DNA of 64,000 bases from a virus, in the IMG/VR virus record IMGVR_UViG_3300002835_000029, positions 1 through 64,000 of that record; one strand, 5' to 3'. The notes below the pieces were generated by a model that saw nothing but the letters and a program-made list of their open reading frames with translations, had not been told where the DNA came from and searched no databases. Position numbers and translations under genes: made by a program. Of the stretch, positions 37,957 to 46,188 are shown piece by piece. Position 1 is the stretch's first letter. Every line of letters begins with the position of its first letter.

Positions 37957-38307
37957 ATGCTATATGACTACGTTTGTGATGAATGTTCGCATGAAATGAA
38001 GGACGTTTACCAATCTATAAAAGATGATGCTTTGACTCAATGTACAAATTGTGGAAAAGAAGGTCTGAGAAGGGTAATATATGGTGGCATAGCTTCTTTT
38101 ATGTCAGAACCTAAGACTATTGGAAGTCTCGCGGATAGAAATTGGTCTAAAAAAGGTCACTACGAGAAGTCTGAGATAGAAGCCCAATCGAAGAAGAGTG
38201 TGGGTAATGACTCGCACTTTTCTTCATTGGGGTCTGCCTCCAAAAAAGAAATAAATAAAATGTCAGAAACCCAAAGAACTAAATATATAATGACAGGTGA
38301 AAAATGA
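37957..38307 (+). CDS. FmdB-like zinc-ribbon protein, 116 aa
   Basis: Residues 3-50 contain Tyr-Asp-Tyr-Val-Cys-x2-Cys and Cys-x2-Cys (Gln-Cys-Thr-Asn-Cys-Gly) followed by Leu-Arg-Arg-Val-Ile, the FmdB-type zinc ribbon found as a small regulatory or assembly protein. The C-terminal half is a charged, likely disordered Ser/Lys-rich region. It may be a transcription-associated or packaging-associated factor; phages often carry this fold without a known role. Confidence 0.75.
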   Translation: MLYDYVCDECSHEMKDVYQSIKDDALTQCTNCGKEGLRRVIYGGIASFMSEPKTIGSLADRNWSKKGHYEKSEIEAQSKKSVGNDSHFSSLGSASKKEINKMSETQRTKYIMTGEK

Positions 38308-38651
38308 AGTTTATTAGCTCATCAGATAGTTTTGAAAATATTGATAAGAAAGAAATTCATGAAGTATTGTTAAACAAACTTGGCAGATCCATCACAGATG
38401 AATCTGAACGAGTTTTTGCTAAGACTATTACTACCGACATGGGTGAAGGTAGGGTTCAGATGAAATATGCCATCATCACATTCAATAATCAACCTTATGA
38501 TCCTTATGGAGCAGACAGTCATAGAGAGTCTAATCTAAGATTAGAGTATAAGCCCGTAAGTCAACAAACATACAATTATTATACATCGTATTTGAAAAGC
38601 AAGAACTCACTATATATGACTAGAGCGCAAAGGAGTTTCATCAATGGCTAA
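38304..38651 (+). CDS. Hypothetical protein, 115 aa
   Basis: The product is alpha/beta with an N-terminal Asp/Glu-rich helix, a central Met-Lys-Tyr-Ala-Ile-Ile-Thr-Phe strand and an Arg/Ser-rich tail. It is coupled upstream by ATGA and overlaps the next start by 8 nt. No family is recognised. Confidence 0.55.
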   Translation: MKFISSSDSFENIDKKEIHEVLLNKLGRSITDESERVFAKTITTDMGEGRVQMKYAIITFNNQPYDPYGADSHRESNLRLEYKPVSQQTYNYYTSYLKSKNSLYMTRAQRSFING

Positions 38652-38928
38652 AACAGGACCACTTGGAAAAGCAGAAGCTTTTTATGTTGAAGAAAAATTT
38701 AAGTCTGGACAATCAATAGAACAAATAGCAACAGATTTAGATAGAGCTTCTGGAGCTATAGAAAAACATATCAAGAAAAATAAAGTAGAACCACCAAAAA
38801 CATTGATCGATCAGCAGTTTGCTCGTCAGAACGGTGCTACTATAATGACAGAAAGTGCATCTACAATGATAGATGAAAAAAGAAAAGTTACTCCAATAAA
38901 GCACGAATGTGTTACTAAAATAAGATGA
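38644..38928 (+). CDS. Small HTH-containing protein, 94 aa
   Basis: AAAGGAG precedes the ATG. Residues 10-40 have a helix-turn-helix pattern, Phe-Tyr-Val-Glu-Glu-Lys-Phe-Lys-Ser-Gly-Gln-Ser-Ile-Glu-Gln-Ile-Ala-x-Asp-Leu, like a sigma region 4 or transposase HTH. The rest is Lys/Thr-rich. A DNA-binding regulatory role is plausible. Confidence 0.6.
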   Translation: MAKTGPLGKAEAFYVEEKFKSGQSIEQIATDLDRASGAIEKHIKKNKVEPPKTLIDQQFARQNGATIMTESASTMIDEKRKVTPIKHECVTKIR

Positions 38929-39353
38929 TAAATTTCATAAGATCATATCAAGATTGGCTAGAAGAATATAAAAAAAACAAGTACAATACTTGGATAAGAG
39001 CAACCCTGACAAACAATGAAGAAATATACTTAAGAGAGTATTCAGAGTGGTTAGAGCTTAAAGATTATTGTAAACAAAAAAATCTGGGTGTAACCAAAGT
39101 TGGTCTACAGTATAGATCTAATTCCATTGAAGTTGATACATGCAACTCAGACGGTGTTTATCTAACAAGATCTATCCTTGCTTCTTTTGGGCAGTCAGAG
39201 AGGCAAACTTATACTGTTGGAAAAGTGTTTGAATCTAGAGTTGAAAAAAGTATCTGGGTTATTCCAGAGCTGATAAAACAGCTTGAAGAAGAAGATAATA
39301 TTGATCAATGTTTTGAAGAGGCGATAATTTATAACTATGTCAAACAAAGATAA
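38925..39353 (+). CDS. Hypothetical protein, 142 aa
   Basis: The N-terminus is a Trp- and Tyr-rich helical region with Lys runs; the C-terminus is an acidic helix. It is coupled upstream by ATGA and overlaps the next gene by 17 nt. Position between an HTH protein and recA suggests a replication-region accessory; no motif supports more. Confidence 0.55.
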   Translation: MINFIRSYQDWLEEYKKNKYNTWIRATLTNNEEIYLREYSEWLELKDYCKQKNLGVTKVGLQYRSNSIEVDTCNSDGVYLTRSILASFGQSERQTYTVGKVFESRVEKSIWVIPELIKQLEEEDNIDQCFEEAIIYNYVKQR

Positions 39354-39852
39354 GCCGCAATTATTTAATCAGACGTATCAAAAAGAATGGTCAGAAACTC
39401 ATAAATACAAGCATATTCATACTGGTGAATACTGTACTTTTGAAGCATATGTTGCAGAATATATAGTTTTGAGAAGATCTGAAAAATTGAACTTGGGTAA
39501 ACCTTCATATAAGTTCTGGACTAAAGGTGATCCACTACATTGGTTGTGGAAGAAACAGCACGGTGCTGCGGTTCAGCTTAAAAAGAAATATAGCGAAGAA
39601 GCTATATTGCAAGCTATAAAATCAAAAGACTTTGATAGGCTACTGGTACTTGGTGTGCAAAATGGAAGAGGATATAAGATTAGCCCAGAAGCAGAAAAAG
39701 TAATTGCCAAATATCAAAAGAAGATTGAAGAAGAACAAAATAAACCCCAAGTTAATCTTGAAGTTAAAGAAGAAAATACACCGCTTGAAACTAGATCGTC
39801 TAGCGGCTATAATACAAAAAGGACAACGTTGAACCAACTGAGGAATTTATGA
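39337..39852 (+). CDS. Hypothetical protein, 171 aa
   Basis: The protein has a Trp-Ser-Glu-Thr-His-Lys-Tyr-Lys-His-Ile-His start region, a Trp-Leu-Trp-Lys-Lys-Gln-His helix near residue 70 and a highly charged coiled-coil-like tail ending in a basic tip. It may bind DNA. It overlaps recA by ATGA. No family is recognised. Confidence 0.55.
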   Translation: MSNKDKPQLFNQTYQKEWSETHKYKHIHTGEYCTFEAYVAEYIVLRRSEKLNLGKPSYKFWTKGDPLHWLWKKQHGAAVQLKKKYSEEAILQAIKSKDFDRLLVLGVQNGRGYKISPEAEKVIAKYQKKIEEEQNKPQVNLEVKEENTPLETRSSSGYNTKRTTLNQLRNL

Positions 39853-40955
39853 GCAAAACCAAAAAGATAACAGGTAAGTTTTCAGAAGATGCGGTTAGTA
39901 ATTCTATAGTAAGTAAGTATGGCGATGTTGTTAGGAGTGGAACAGAAGTTCTTCAAAATATAAATAGTCTGGGAGTTATAGGAATATCTCCAGCCCTTGA
40001 TATTGCTTTGGGCGGTGGGCTAAGAGAAGGATCTGTAGTAGTAATGACGGGAGATCCAAAAAGCGGAAAAACCACAACAGCATTACATTTTGCTGCCAAG
40101 TGTCAAAAGCTCAACAAAAGAATCATTTATATAAACACAGAGGGTAGACTATCTAAGCAAAACTTTGATGGTATTAAAGGTCTAGAACCAGATAATATTA
40201 TCATTATAGAATCAACTGATGAGAGAGTTCTATCAGCAGAAGACTTCTTAAACATTATTGAGTTTTATATTAACAATGATCCCGGTTGCCTCATAATTAC
40301 AGACTCACTATCTAATATGGTTCCAGCGTGTGAGCTAGAGGGAGAAGTTAGAACGGGCGTAAGAAATGCTTTGCCAAGATTACTCTCCATGTTTTTCAAG
40401 CGTATTAGTGGTACGCTTATGAAGAATAAGACTATATTAATTTGTATTACTCATAATATTGCTAATACTGGCGGATCTCCATATGCACCACAAAAGATGG
40501 CAGATTGTGGAAACATGTTACAATATCAAGCCGGTACAAACATGGTGATCACCCATCGCGGAAAGTGGCAAGTTCCAAAAGATACTGGTGTACACGTTGG
40601 TCAGATAGCAAACTGGGTAATAAAAACATCAACCGCTGGCGGTAGGCCAAATAGTACAGCAGAAAGTTGGATTAAGTACGGGGTTGGAGTTGACGAAGTA
40701 CAAGAGATAATTCAGATTGCCTGTGAGTTTAGACTTATCAAAGCGGCTGGTGCTTGGTATACTATACAGTGTGCCGTAGATGAACCAGAAAATCCCATTG
40801 TTTCTAAGGTGCTAGAAGAAAACCAGATAGGCAAGACTCCAGACGAAATAGAAAGATTCTTTAAGTTTCAAGGCGTTAACAACGTAGCAGAATTCTTGAA
40901 TGGCAATCTAGCAATTTCATCATTTATTTATAACAAGATAAAGGAGCTTCATTGA
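39849..40955 (+). CDS. recA: RecA-like recombinase
   Basis: The 368-aa protein has Walker A Gly68-Asp-Pro-Lys-Ser-Gly-Lys-Thr75, Ile-Ile-Tyr-Ile-Asn-Thr-Glu (catalytic Glu), Walker B Cys-Leu-Ile-Ile-Thr-Asp-Ser-Leu, and an L2-like loop after Ile-Cys-Ile-Thr-His-Asn. The order matches bacterial RecA and phage UvsX. It would form filaments on single-stranded DNA for recombination-dependent replication and repair. The downstream nuclease gene starts within its last codons. Confidence 0.92.
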   Translation: MSKTKKITGKFSEDAVSNSIVSKYGDVVRSGTEVLQNINSLGVIGISPALDIALGGGLREGSVVVMTGDPKSGKTTTALHFAAKCQKLNKRIIYINTEGRLSKQNFDGIKGLEPDNIIIIESTDERVLSAEDFLNIIEFYINNDPGCLIITDSLSNMVPACELEGEVRTGVRNALPRLLSMFFKRISGTLMKNKTILICITHNIANTGGSPYAPQKMADCGNMLQYQAGTNMVITHRGKWQVPKDTGVHVGQIANWVIKTSTAGGRPNSTAESWIKYGVGVDEVQEIIQIACEFRLIKAAGAWYTIQCAVDEPENPIVSKVLEENQIGKTPDEIERFFKFQGVNNVAEFLNGNLAISSFIYNKIKELH

Positions 40956-41374
40956 AAGTTACCGGCATAAATGGTAAAGAATATGCGTGGAATCTAACTG
41001 GATATGATGTTTTTAATGATGACAAGCGTAAGCGATCTAAATATCATATTCGGGCTAGAAACTTACTAAAAGAAATCTACAATAGTTATAGAATACTAGA
41101 AGAAGTAAAGTTACCGGGAAGCACAGCCTTACATAGAAAATCTGTACTGTACCTTGACTTTTATATTCCTTCTATTAAACTGGGGGTTGAGGTTCATGGA
41201 GAGCAGCACTATGAGTACAATCCATTCTTTCATAGGAGCAAAGCAGACTTCATAAAAGGTCAAGTTCGTGACGATGATAAGATAAACTGGTGTGAGTTGA
41301 ATGGAATTGAACTAATAACCCTAAAATATTCAGAAAGCGACGATGAGTGGCGACAAAGAATTAAAGGCATCTGA
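40952..41374 (+). CDS. PD-(D/E)xK nuclease-like protein (Vsr/DUF559 type)
   Basis: The start is TTG at 40952 with AAGGAG five bases upstream, overlapping the recA stop. The C-terminal half has Tyr-Leu-Asp-Phe-Tyr-Ile-Pro followed by Leu-Gly-Val-Glu-Val-His-Gly-Glu-Gln-His, which gives the D...E-x-H core of Vsr-like and DUF559 nucleases, then a basic region and Gly-Ile-Glu-Leu-Ile-Thr-Leu. Coupling to recA suggests a nick or recombination-intermediate nuclease. Confidence 0.75.
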   Translation: MKVTGINGKEYAWNLTGYDVFNDDKRKRSKYHIRARNLLKEIYNSYRILEEVKLPGSTALHRKSVLYLDFYIPSIKLGVEVHGEQHYEYNPFFHRSKADFIKGQVRDDDKINWCELNGIELITLKYSESDDEWRQRIKGI

Positions 41375-41819
41375 TAAGTTAGCAGAATATATAGCATCAA
41401 TTAATGACTATATAAATTTGAGTAATACAAAGTTCTCTTCTTTTAGAGAAGAATATTTGTTTGTAGCAGATATGTCCTCTGATCAACTTAGGAAGTTAAC
41501 ACAAACAGAACTATTTGATGCCGCATATCTTTTATATGGTTACGCTACCTACATTCAAGACGAAATAAGTAAGAATAAAGTGGCATTGAACTGGTGCAAT
41601 GATCAAATGGAAAAGCTAATTGTTAAGAATAGTCAAGAGTTTGGTCAGTATACTAAGCACGAATCTAAGAAGCACATATTAGCTAATAGTAATTCATATG
41701 CTGCATCGCTAGAAAATATGAGAGAAGTAGCAGAGGCTAGGCTACAATCATTAGATGGTAAAGTATTTGAACTAAAGAGAAAAGCCGATATACTACTTGA
41801 GAAAGGTAAACGATCATGA
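41343..41819 (+). CDS. Hypothetical coiled-coil protein, 158 aa
   Basis: The protein is predominantly helical with two long charged segments (about residues 55-95 and 115-155) that form coiled coils. It overlaps the nuclease by 32 nt and the next gene by ATGA. A scaffolding role in the replication region is possible, but nothing specific is seen. Confidence 0.55.
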   Translation: MSGDKELKASDKLAEYIASINDYINLSNTKFSSFREEYLFVADMSSDQLRKLTQTELFDAAYLLYGYATYIQDEISKNKVALNWCNDQMEKLIVKNSQEFGQYTKHESKKHILANSNSYAASLENMREVAEARLQSLDGKVFELKRKADILLEKGKRS

Positions 41820-42235
41820 GTATGAACGATTTTATAAATATGCTTAACGATGAGCAAAAGCAAGCTTTATTAAAAGCACTAGTTGGTGATAGTCCAACCG
41901 TAGCCAGCGTTCCAAAAGAAGTGAAAAAGGAAAGCATAAAGAAAATACAATCTTCCACGCCTCCTGCAAGCGTGAATGAAGATTTTACTGTTTTTAAGCA
42001 GGATAGTAATTCTAATACTAGGAGAAAAGAAGCCGTGAGAGCCAGAAAGAACGAGTGGAAAGACACGGGCGAGTTTAAGGATGTAGAAACTCCACAGTTT
42101 GAGAGAACACCCCGTCGCCGTCAACCACATAAAAGAGTAGAAGTAGAGTGCCACGTTTGTGGAAAATCATTCAAGGAAGATCCCAAGTTTGTTCATGGAG
42201 ATTACTACCGTTGCAATCGATGCACCGGCAAATAA
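41816..42235 (+). CDS. Zinc-finger protein with basic linker, 139 aa
   Basis: An acidic N-terminal helix leads into a Lys/Arg-rich middle and a C-terminal zinc finger: Cys-His-Val-Cys-Gly (about residue 115) and Cys-Asn-Arg-Cys (about 133). It lies one base before the helicase start and is probably a nucleic-acid-binding replication accessory. It is coupled upstream by ATGA. Confidence 0.6.
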   Translation: MSMNDFINMLNDEQKQALLKALVGDSPTVASVPKEVKKESIKKIQSSTPPASVNEDFTVFKQDSNSNTRRKEAVRARKNEWKDTGEFKDVETPQFERTPRRRQPHKRVEVECHVCGKSFKEDPKFVHGDYYRCNRCTGK

Positions 42236-42236
42236 T

Positions 42237-43703
42237 ATGGAAGTTAAACTAACTGATATTGGATCAGAAAGAGCCGTTTTAGCTGGACTATTGCAGCACG
42301 GTATAGATGGATATGTAGCTATATCTGACGTAGTGAGTCAAGATACTTTCGGACATTTGAATAATCAAATATTGTTTAAGTGCATTGAAAAGGTTATTCT
42401 CAACGATCAGAAAGTAGATATACCATCAATACTGTCGGCAGCAGATCAGTTGAATCTTTCTGAAAGCATAAACACAGATCAAGAGTTGAAGTATATTAAG
42501 TCTTTAATGGACTTCCCAATCAACAAAGATAATGTGTTTAGCTTTGCAATACAGATGAAGAAGTTTGAATTTGCACGTAAGATAAAAGGTCTTACTGCAA
42601 AAATTCATAAAGATGTAGATAGTGTTACTGGTGCTGAGTCTATAAATGAGATTATACAAATACTGGAGAATCCAGTTACTGATTTCTTAAGGGAAGATGA
42701 TAGCGGCGATCTTCCAGAAAAGATTGGCAAGGATGCCAAAGATTATATACAGTTTCTAGAAGAAAATAAATGTGACATTATAGGCATTCCAACCGGCTTC
42801 AACAAGTATGATGAAGCAATTGGCGGTGGATTGCGAAGGAAGTGTGTTGATTTAATATCAGCACGACCCAAAGTTGGGAAAAGCGTGTTCGCTGATAATG
42901 TAGCATTAAATGTATCTTCTGGTGGAGTTCCAGTATTGATGTTAGATACTGAAATGAGTAAGGAAGATCATTTAAATAGACTATTGGCAAACATAAGTGG
43001 AGTTCCAATCAATGAAGTAGCCACTGGTAAGTTTACAGAAGATGAAGAAAAACGACGCAAGGTAATGGAAGCAATTGAAAAGATTGAGTCTATACCTTAT
43101 AGTTATGTTAGCGTTGCTGGAAAACCATTTGAACAAATACTTAACCTAATTAAACGTTGGGTTATGCAAGAAGTCAAGATGGGTGATAATGGCAAGACAA
43201 ATAACTGTCTTATTATATATGATTATCTTAAGTTAATGTCATCCACTTCTATTACTAATAATATACAAGAGTACCAAGCACTTGGTTTTCAGATTACATC
43301 GCTACATAATCTTTGCGTCAAGCTTGACATACCATGCTTGTCCTTTGTACAATTGAACCGTGACGGCATAACAAAAGAAAGCACAGACGCTGTTTCTGGA
43401 TCGGACAGATTGATTTGGCTATGTACATCATTCAGTATATTCAAAATCAAATCTCCAGAAGAACTAGCAGAAGATGGGCCAAATGCTGGCAATAGGAAGC
43501 TTGTGCCAATTGTTTCAAGGCATGGTGGAGGTTTGGACGATGGTGATTATATCAACATGGTAATGCAGGGATCTCACGCCAAGTTAAGAGAACTTAAAAC
43601 ACGTAATGAATTTAAGAATCAACCAGTTGGAGATACTGGTATGGTAGATCAGAATACATTAGATAAGCTAAAAATTAATGGACTTGCAGAAGATCAAGAA
43701 TAG
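42237..43703 (+). CDS. dnaB: Replicative DNA helicase, DnaB-like
   Basis: I chose the ATG at 42237; the frame is open to 42159 but that part overlaps the zinc-finger gene in another frame. The 488-aa protein has the DnaB N-terminal domain (Glu-Arg-Ala-Val-Leu-Ala-Gly-Leu-Leu, then Asp-Ile-Pro-Ser-Ile-Leu) and a RecA-like motor with Ile-Pro-Thr-Gly-Phe-x2-Tyr-Asp, Walker A Ala-Arg-Pro-Lys-Val-Gly-Lys-Ser (about 209-216), Leu-Asp-Thr-Glu-Met-Ser (H1a) and Ser-Phe-Val-Gln-Leu-Asn-Arg. It unwinds DNA as a hexamer at the fork. Confidence 0.93.
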   Translation: MEVKLTDIGSERAVLAGLLQHGIDGYVAISDVVSQDTFGHLNNQILFKCIEKVILNDQKVDIPSILSAADQLNLSESINTDQELKYIKSLMDFPINKDNVFSFAIQMKKFEFARKIKGLTAKIHKDVDSVTGAESINEIIQILENPVTDFLREDDSGDLPEKIGKDAKDYIQFLEENKCDIIGIPTGFNKYDEAIGGGLRRKCVDLISARPKVGKSVFADNVALNVSSGGVPVLMLDTEMSKEDHLNRLLANISGVPINEVATGKFTEDEEKRRKVMEAIEKIESIPYSYVSVAGKPFEQILNLIKRWVMQEVKMGDNGKTNNCLIIYDYLKLMSSTSITNNIQEYQALGFQITSLHNLCVKLDIPCLSFVQLNRDGITKESTDAVSGSDRLIWLCTSFSIFKIKSPEELAEDGPNAGNRKLVPIVSRHGGGLDDGDYINMVMQGSHAKLRELKTRNEFKNQPVGDTGMVDQNTLDKLKINGLAEDQE

Positions 43704-44718
43704 TCTTAACGAGCAATCAGAAGAAGTATTCTCAAAACTAGGTATGAAATACGAAGTTTTGGGAGATAACATCTATTGTAATTGTCCTGTCCACGAAGGC
43801 AGCGATAACCCAAGAGCATTCTCATTCTCTAAAGATAAAGGCATATGGAAATGCTGGACTAGAGATTGTCAGCAACAATACAGGAATGATATATTTGGAG
43901 TTATAAGAGGATCACTTTCAAAGGAGATTGGAGTAGAGGCTGAATTTTCTGATGCTCTAAAATGGGCGTGTGATTTTCTAGGTATCAAAAAAGATAGAAG
44001 CTCATCTCAAAAAACTATTGTTAAAGAACCAATAAAAGAAGATGACTTTAATAAACTAGTAAACACAATAAACTCTAAAGTTAAACTAGATGATAATTAT
44101 CCAGCAATTGAAATAGAAGAATGCGTAAAAACACCGTCACAATATTTTATATCTAGGGGATTCAAACCAGAAACTTTAGTTCATTTTGATGTTGGAGATT
44201 GTTATGATCGTGGATCAAAATTATACGAAAGATCAGTAGTCCCCATTCATAATGATACGGGCGATAAAGTAATAGCTTGTATAGCAAGGTCTATAAAAGA
44301 ATATAGAAGCCCAAAGTTTCTTCTAGACCCAAAGGGGTTTGATAAGAGATATTTCTTTTATAACTATCACCGAGCTATAGAAAGTGTTAAACAAACATCA
44401 TCATTATTTCTAGTAGAAGGACAGGGCGATGTTTGGAGACTATATGAAGCTGGTATTACTCAGTCAATGAGTCTTTTTGGTAGGAATCTTAGCAAAGAAC
44501 AAGAATTAAAACTGTCTAAAATGCCCCTCACTCATATAATAGTCTTACTAGACAATGATCAAGCGGGTCGAGAGGCAAAAGTTCAACTCCAAAGACAATT
44601 GGGTAGAATGTATAAGTTATCTTTCCCCAAAATACCAACCAAAGACGTTGGCGAGATGAGAGTCGAACAAATACAGAATATTATCATACCACAGGTTAGG
44701 GGAACAATAAATGGTTAA
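43678..44718 (+). CDS. dnaG: DNA primase, DnaG-like
   Basis: The N-terminus has a zinc site with C34, C36, H39, C59 and C64 in the CHC2-type arrangement. The TOPRIM domain follows: Leu-Phe-Leu-Val-Glu247-Gly-Gln-Gly-Asp and Val-Leu-Leu-Asp292-Asn-Asp-Gln-Ala-Gly. At 346 aa it lacks the C-terminal helicase-binding domain of bacterial DnaG, as is usual for phage primases. The gene overlaps the helicase by 26 nt and the next gene by 8 nt, which supports joint primosome expression. Confidence 0.92.
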   Translation: MDLQKIKNSLNEQSEEVFSKLGMKYEVLGDNIYCNCPVHEGSDNPRAFSFSKDKGIWKCWTRDCQQQYRNDIFGVIRGSLSKEIGVEAEFSDALKWACDFLGIKKDRSSSQKTIVKEPIKEDDFNKLVNTINSKVKLDDNYPAIEIEECVKTPSQYFISRGFKPETLVHFDVGDCYDRGSKLYERSVVPIHNDTGDKVIACIARSIKEYRSPKFLLDPKGFDKRYFFYNYHRAIESVKQTSSLFLVEGQGDVWRLYEAGITQSMSLFGRNLSKEQELKLSKMPLTHIIVLLDNDQAGREAKVQLQRQLGRMYKLSFPKIPTKDVGEMRVEQIQNIIIPQVRGTING

Positions 44719-45451
44719 AATTATTGGGATTTCTGGTAGAAAACAGTCTGGTAAAAACACAGTAGCGAATTATATTAATGGCCAAGTGCTGAAAGAAAGG
44801 TCTATGATTAATGATTTTGCTATCAGCGACGATGGCAACCTACTAATAAATACTCAGGATATAACTGGAACAAGTGGATATGGAATATTTGATGTTACTA
44901 GAAAAGACTCAATTTTTATTGAGTATGCAGAAAAAGAATTGTGGCCTTATGTCAAGGTGTACCATTTCGCAGATTACTTGAAAGACATGTCAGTTAATTT
45001 ATTTGGACTCAATTCTAAGAATGTATATGGCACTGACGATCAAAAGAATGAACATACCCCATTTCTATGGGAAGAAATGCCAACCCCAACAAATAAAACT
45101 GGAAATATGACTCATAGAGAGTTTTTAGAATACTTTGGAACTAAAATAATAAGACGGGTTAAGTCAGATGCTTGGGTACACGCAACAATAAACAAAATAC
45201 TAAATGAAGATTCTCAGTTGGCTATTGTTCCAGATGTTAGATTCCCAAACGAAGTCAAGGCTATCAAGGACAATGGCGGAATAGTTATAAGATTAACTAG
45301 GAACATGTTCAATAGTGATTCTGAATCAGAATCATCATTAGATAGCGACAGATTTGATTGGCACAATTTTGATACAGTAATTGATAATCATAATATGACA
45401 CTAGAAGTTCTATGTGACGAACTCAAGAATAATACCTTTTGGAGAAATTAG
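44711..45451 (+). CDS. Deoxynucleoside monophosphate kinase-like protein
   Basis: The P-loop Gly-Ile-Ser-Gly-Arg-Lys-Gln-Ser-Gly-Lys-Asn-Thr is at residues 6-17. The remainder fits phage dNMP kinases: Gly-Thr-Lys-Ile-Ile-Arg-Arg near 155, Pro-Asp-Val-Arg-Phe-Pro-Asn-Glu near 177 and Val-Ile-Asp-Asn near 228. It is 246 aa, near T4 gene 1 length. It would phosphorylate dTMP, dGMP or modified dNMPs to feed the polymerase. It is coupled to the primase. Confidence 0.85.
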   Translation: MVKIIGISGRKQSGKNTVANYINGQVLKERSMINDFAISDDGNLLINTQDITGTSGYGIFDVTRKDSIFIEYAEKELWPYVKVYHFADYLKDMSVNLFGLNSKNVYGTDDQKNEHTPFLWEEMPTPTNKTGNMTHREFLEYFGTKIIRRVKSDAWVHATINKILNEDSQLAIVPDVRFPNEVKAIKDNGGIVIRLTRNMFNSDSESESSLDSDRFDWHNFDTVIDNHNMTLEVLCDELKNNTFWRN

Positions 45452-45459
45452 TATTTTAT

Positions 45460-45475
45460 GTGTATACATATTATG
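45460..45475 (+). promoter_or_regulatory. Candidate late-type promoter element (GTGTATA class)
   Basis: GTGTATACATATTATG lies in the short gap before the homing endonuclease, 29 nt from its start. The base composition is shared with the elements at 6233, 8840 and 23296. Confidence 0.4.
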
Positions 45476-45504
45476 TACTAAAGTCCTTCACTAAGGAGCA
45501 TAAT

Positions 45505-46188
45505 ATGAAACCAAAAGATCTTTTAACCAAAGAATTTCTTGAAGAGCATTATATTAAACAAAGAAAGAGCATTAACCAAATAGCTAAAGAATTCAATATC
45601 AATTCTCATAATTCAATAAGTCAATATATAAAAAAATATGGCCTGTATAGATCTAACTTAAAAGATAGTTCTAAAATATTGACCAAAGAATTCCTTGAAG
45701 AGTATTATATCAAACAAAATTTAAGTCTAAAAGACGTAGCTATACTTGCAGGATTTCAAAGAAAAGCTATAGTAAAAAAGGCTCTAGAAAAACATGGAAT
45801 TACAGAGAGAGAACACACTAAAAGTTCAAAATTCCAAATAGCAATAGAAAATAATAGAAAACATCACACTATACCAGCAAGGTATTTTTATTCATTAAAG
45901 CATGGAGCGAAAAAAAGAAAGATTAATTTTCAAATTACTGTTGATGATCTATGGCAACAATTTAAAATGCAAAATAGAAAATGTTCTTTGTCTGGATTAG
46001 AATTACAATTCCCAAAGTTTGGAGAAAAACCAACAGTACAAACCGCATCATTAGACAGAATAAACAGTGATCTAGGGTATACGACAGACAATATCCAGTG
46101 GTTACACAAAGATATAAATAAAATGAAGTGGGAATTAAGTCAAGAGAGATTTATAGAGCTATGCAAATTAATAACAAAGGAACAATAA
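45505..46188 (+). CDS. HTH-HNH homing endonuclease
   Basis: AAGGAG precedes the ATG at 45505; the frame opens earlier without a ribosome binding site. Two related HTH repeats (Leu-Thr-Lys-Glu-Phe-Leu-Glu-Glu-x-Tyr-Ile-Lys-Gln, near residues 5 and 58) come first. The C-terminal half has a Cys-Ser-Leu-Ser-Gly-Leu-Glu-Leu strand, Ala-Ser-Leu-Asp-Arg-Ile-Asn-Ser and Asn-Ile-Gln-Trp-Leu-His-Lys-Asp-Ile-Asn-x-Met-Lys, typical of phage HNH homing enzymes. It sits between the dNMP kinase and a RecB-like nuclease with its own promoter element. Confidence 0.85.
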   Translation: MKPKDLLTKEFLEEHYIKQRKSINQIAKEFNINSHNSISQYIKKYGLYRSNLKDSSKILTKEFLEEYYIKQNLSLKDVAILAGFQRKAIVKKALEKHGITEREHTKSSKFQIAIENNRKHHTIPARYFYSLKHGAKKRKINFQITVDDLWQQFKMQNRKCSLSGLELQFPKFGEKPTVQTASLDRINSDLGYTTDNIQWLHKDINKMKWELSQERFIELCKLITKEQ

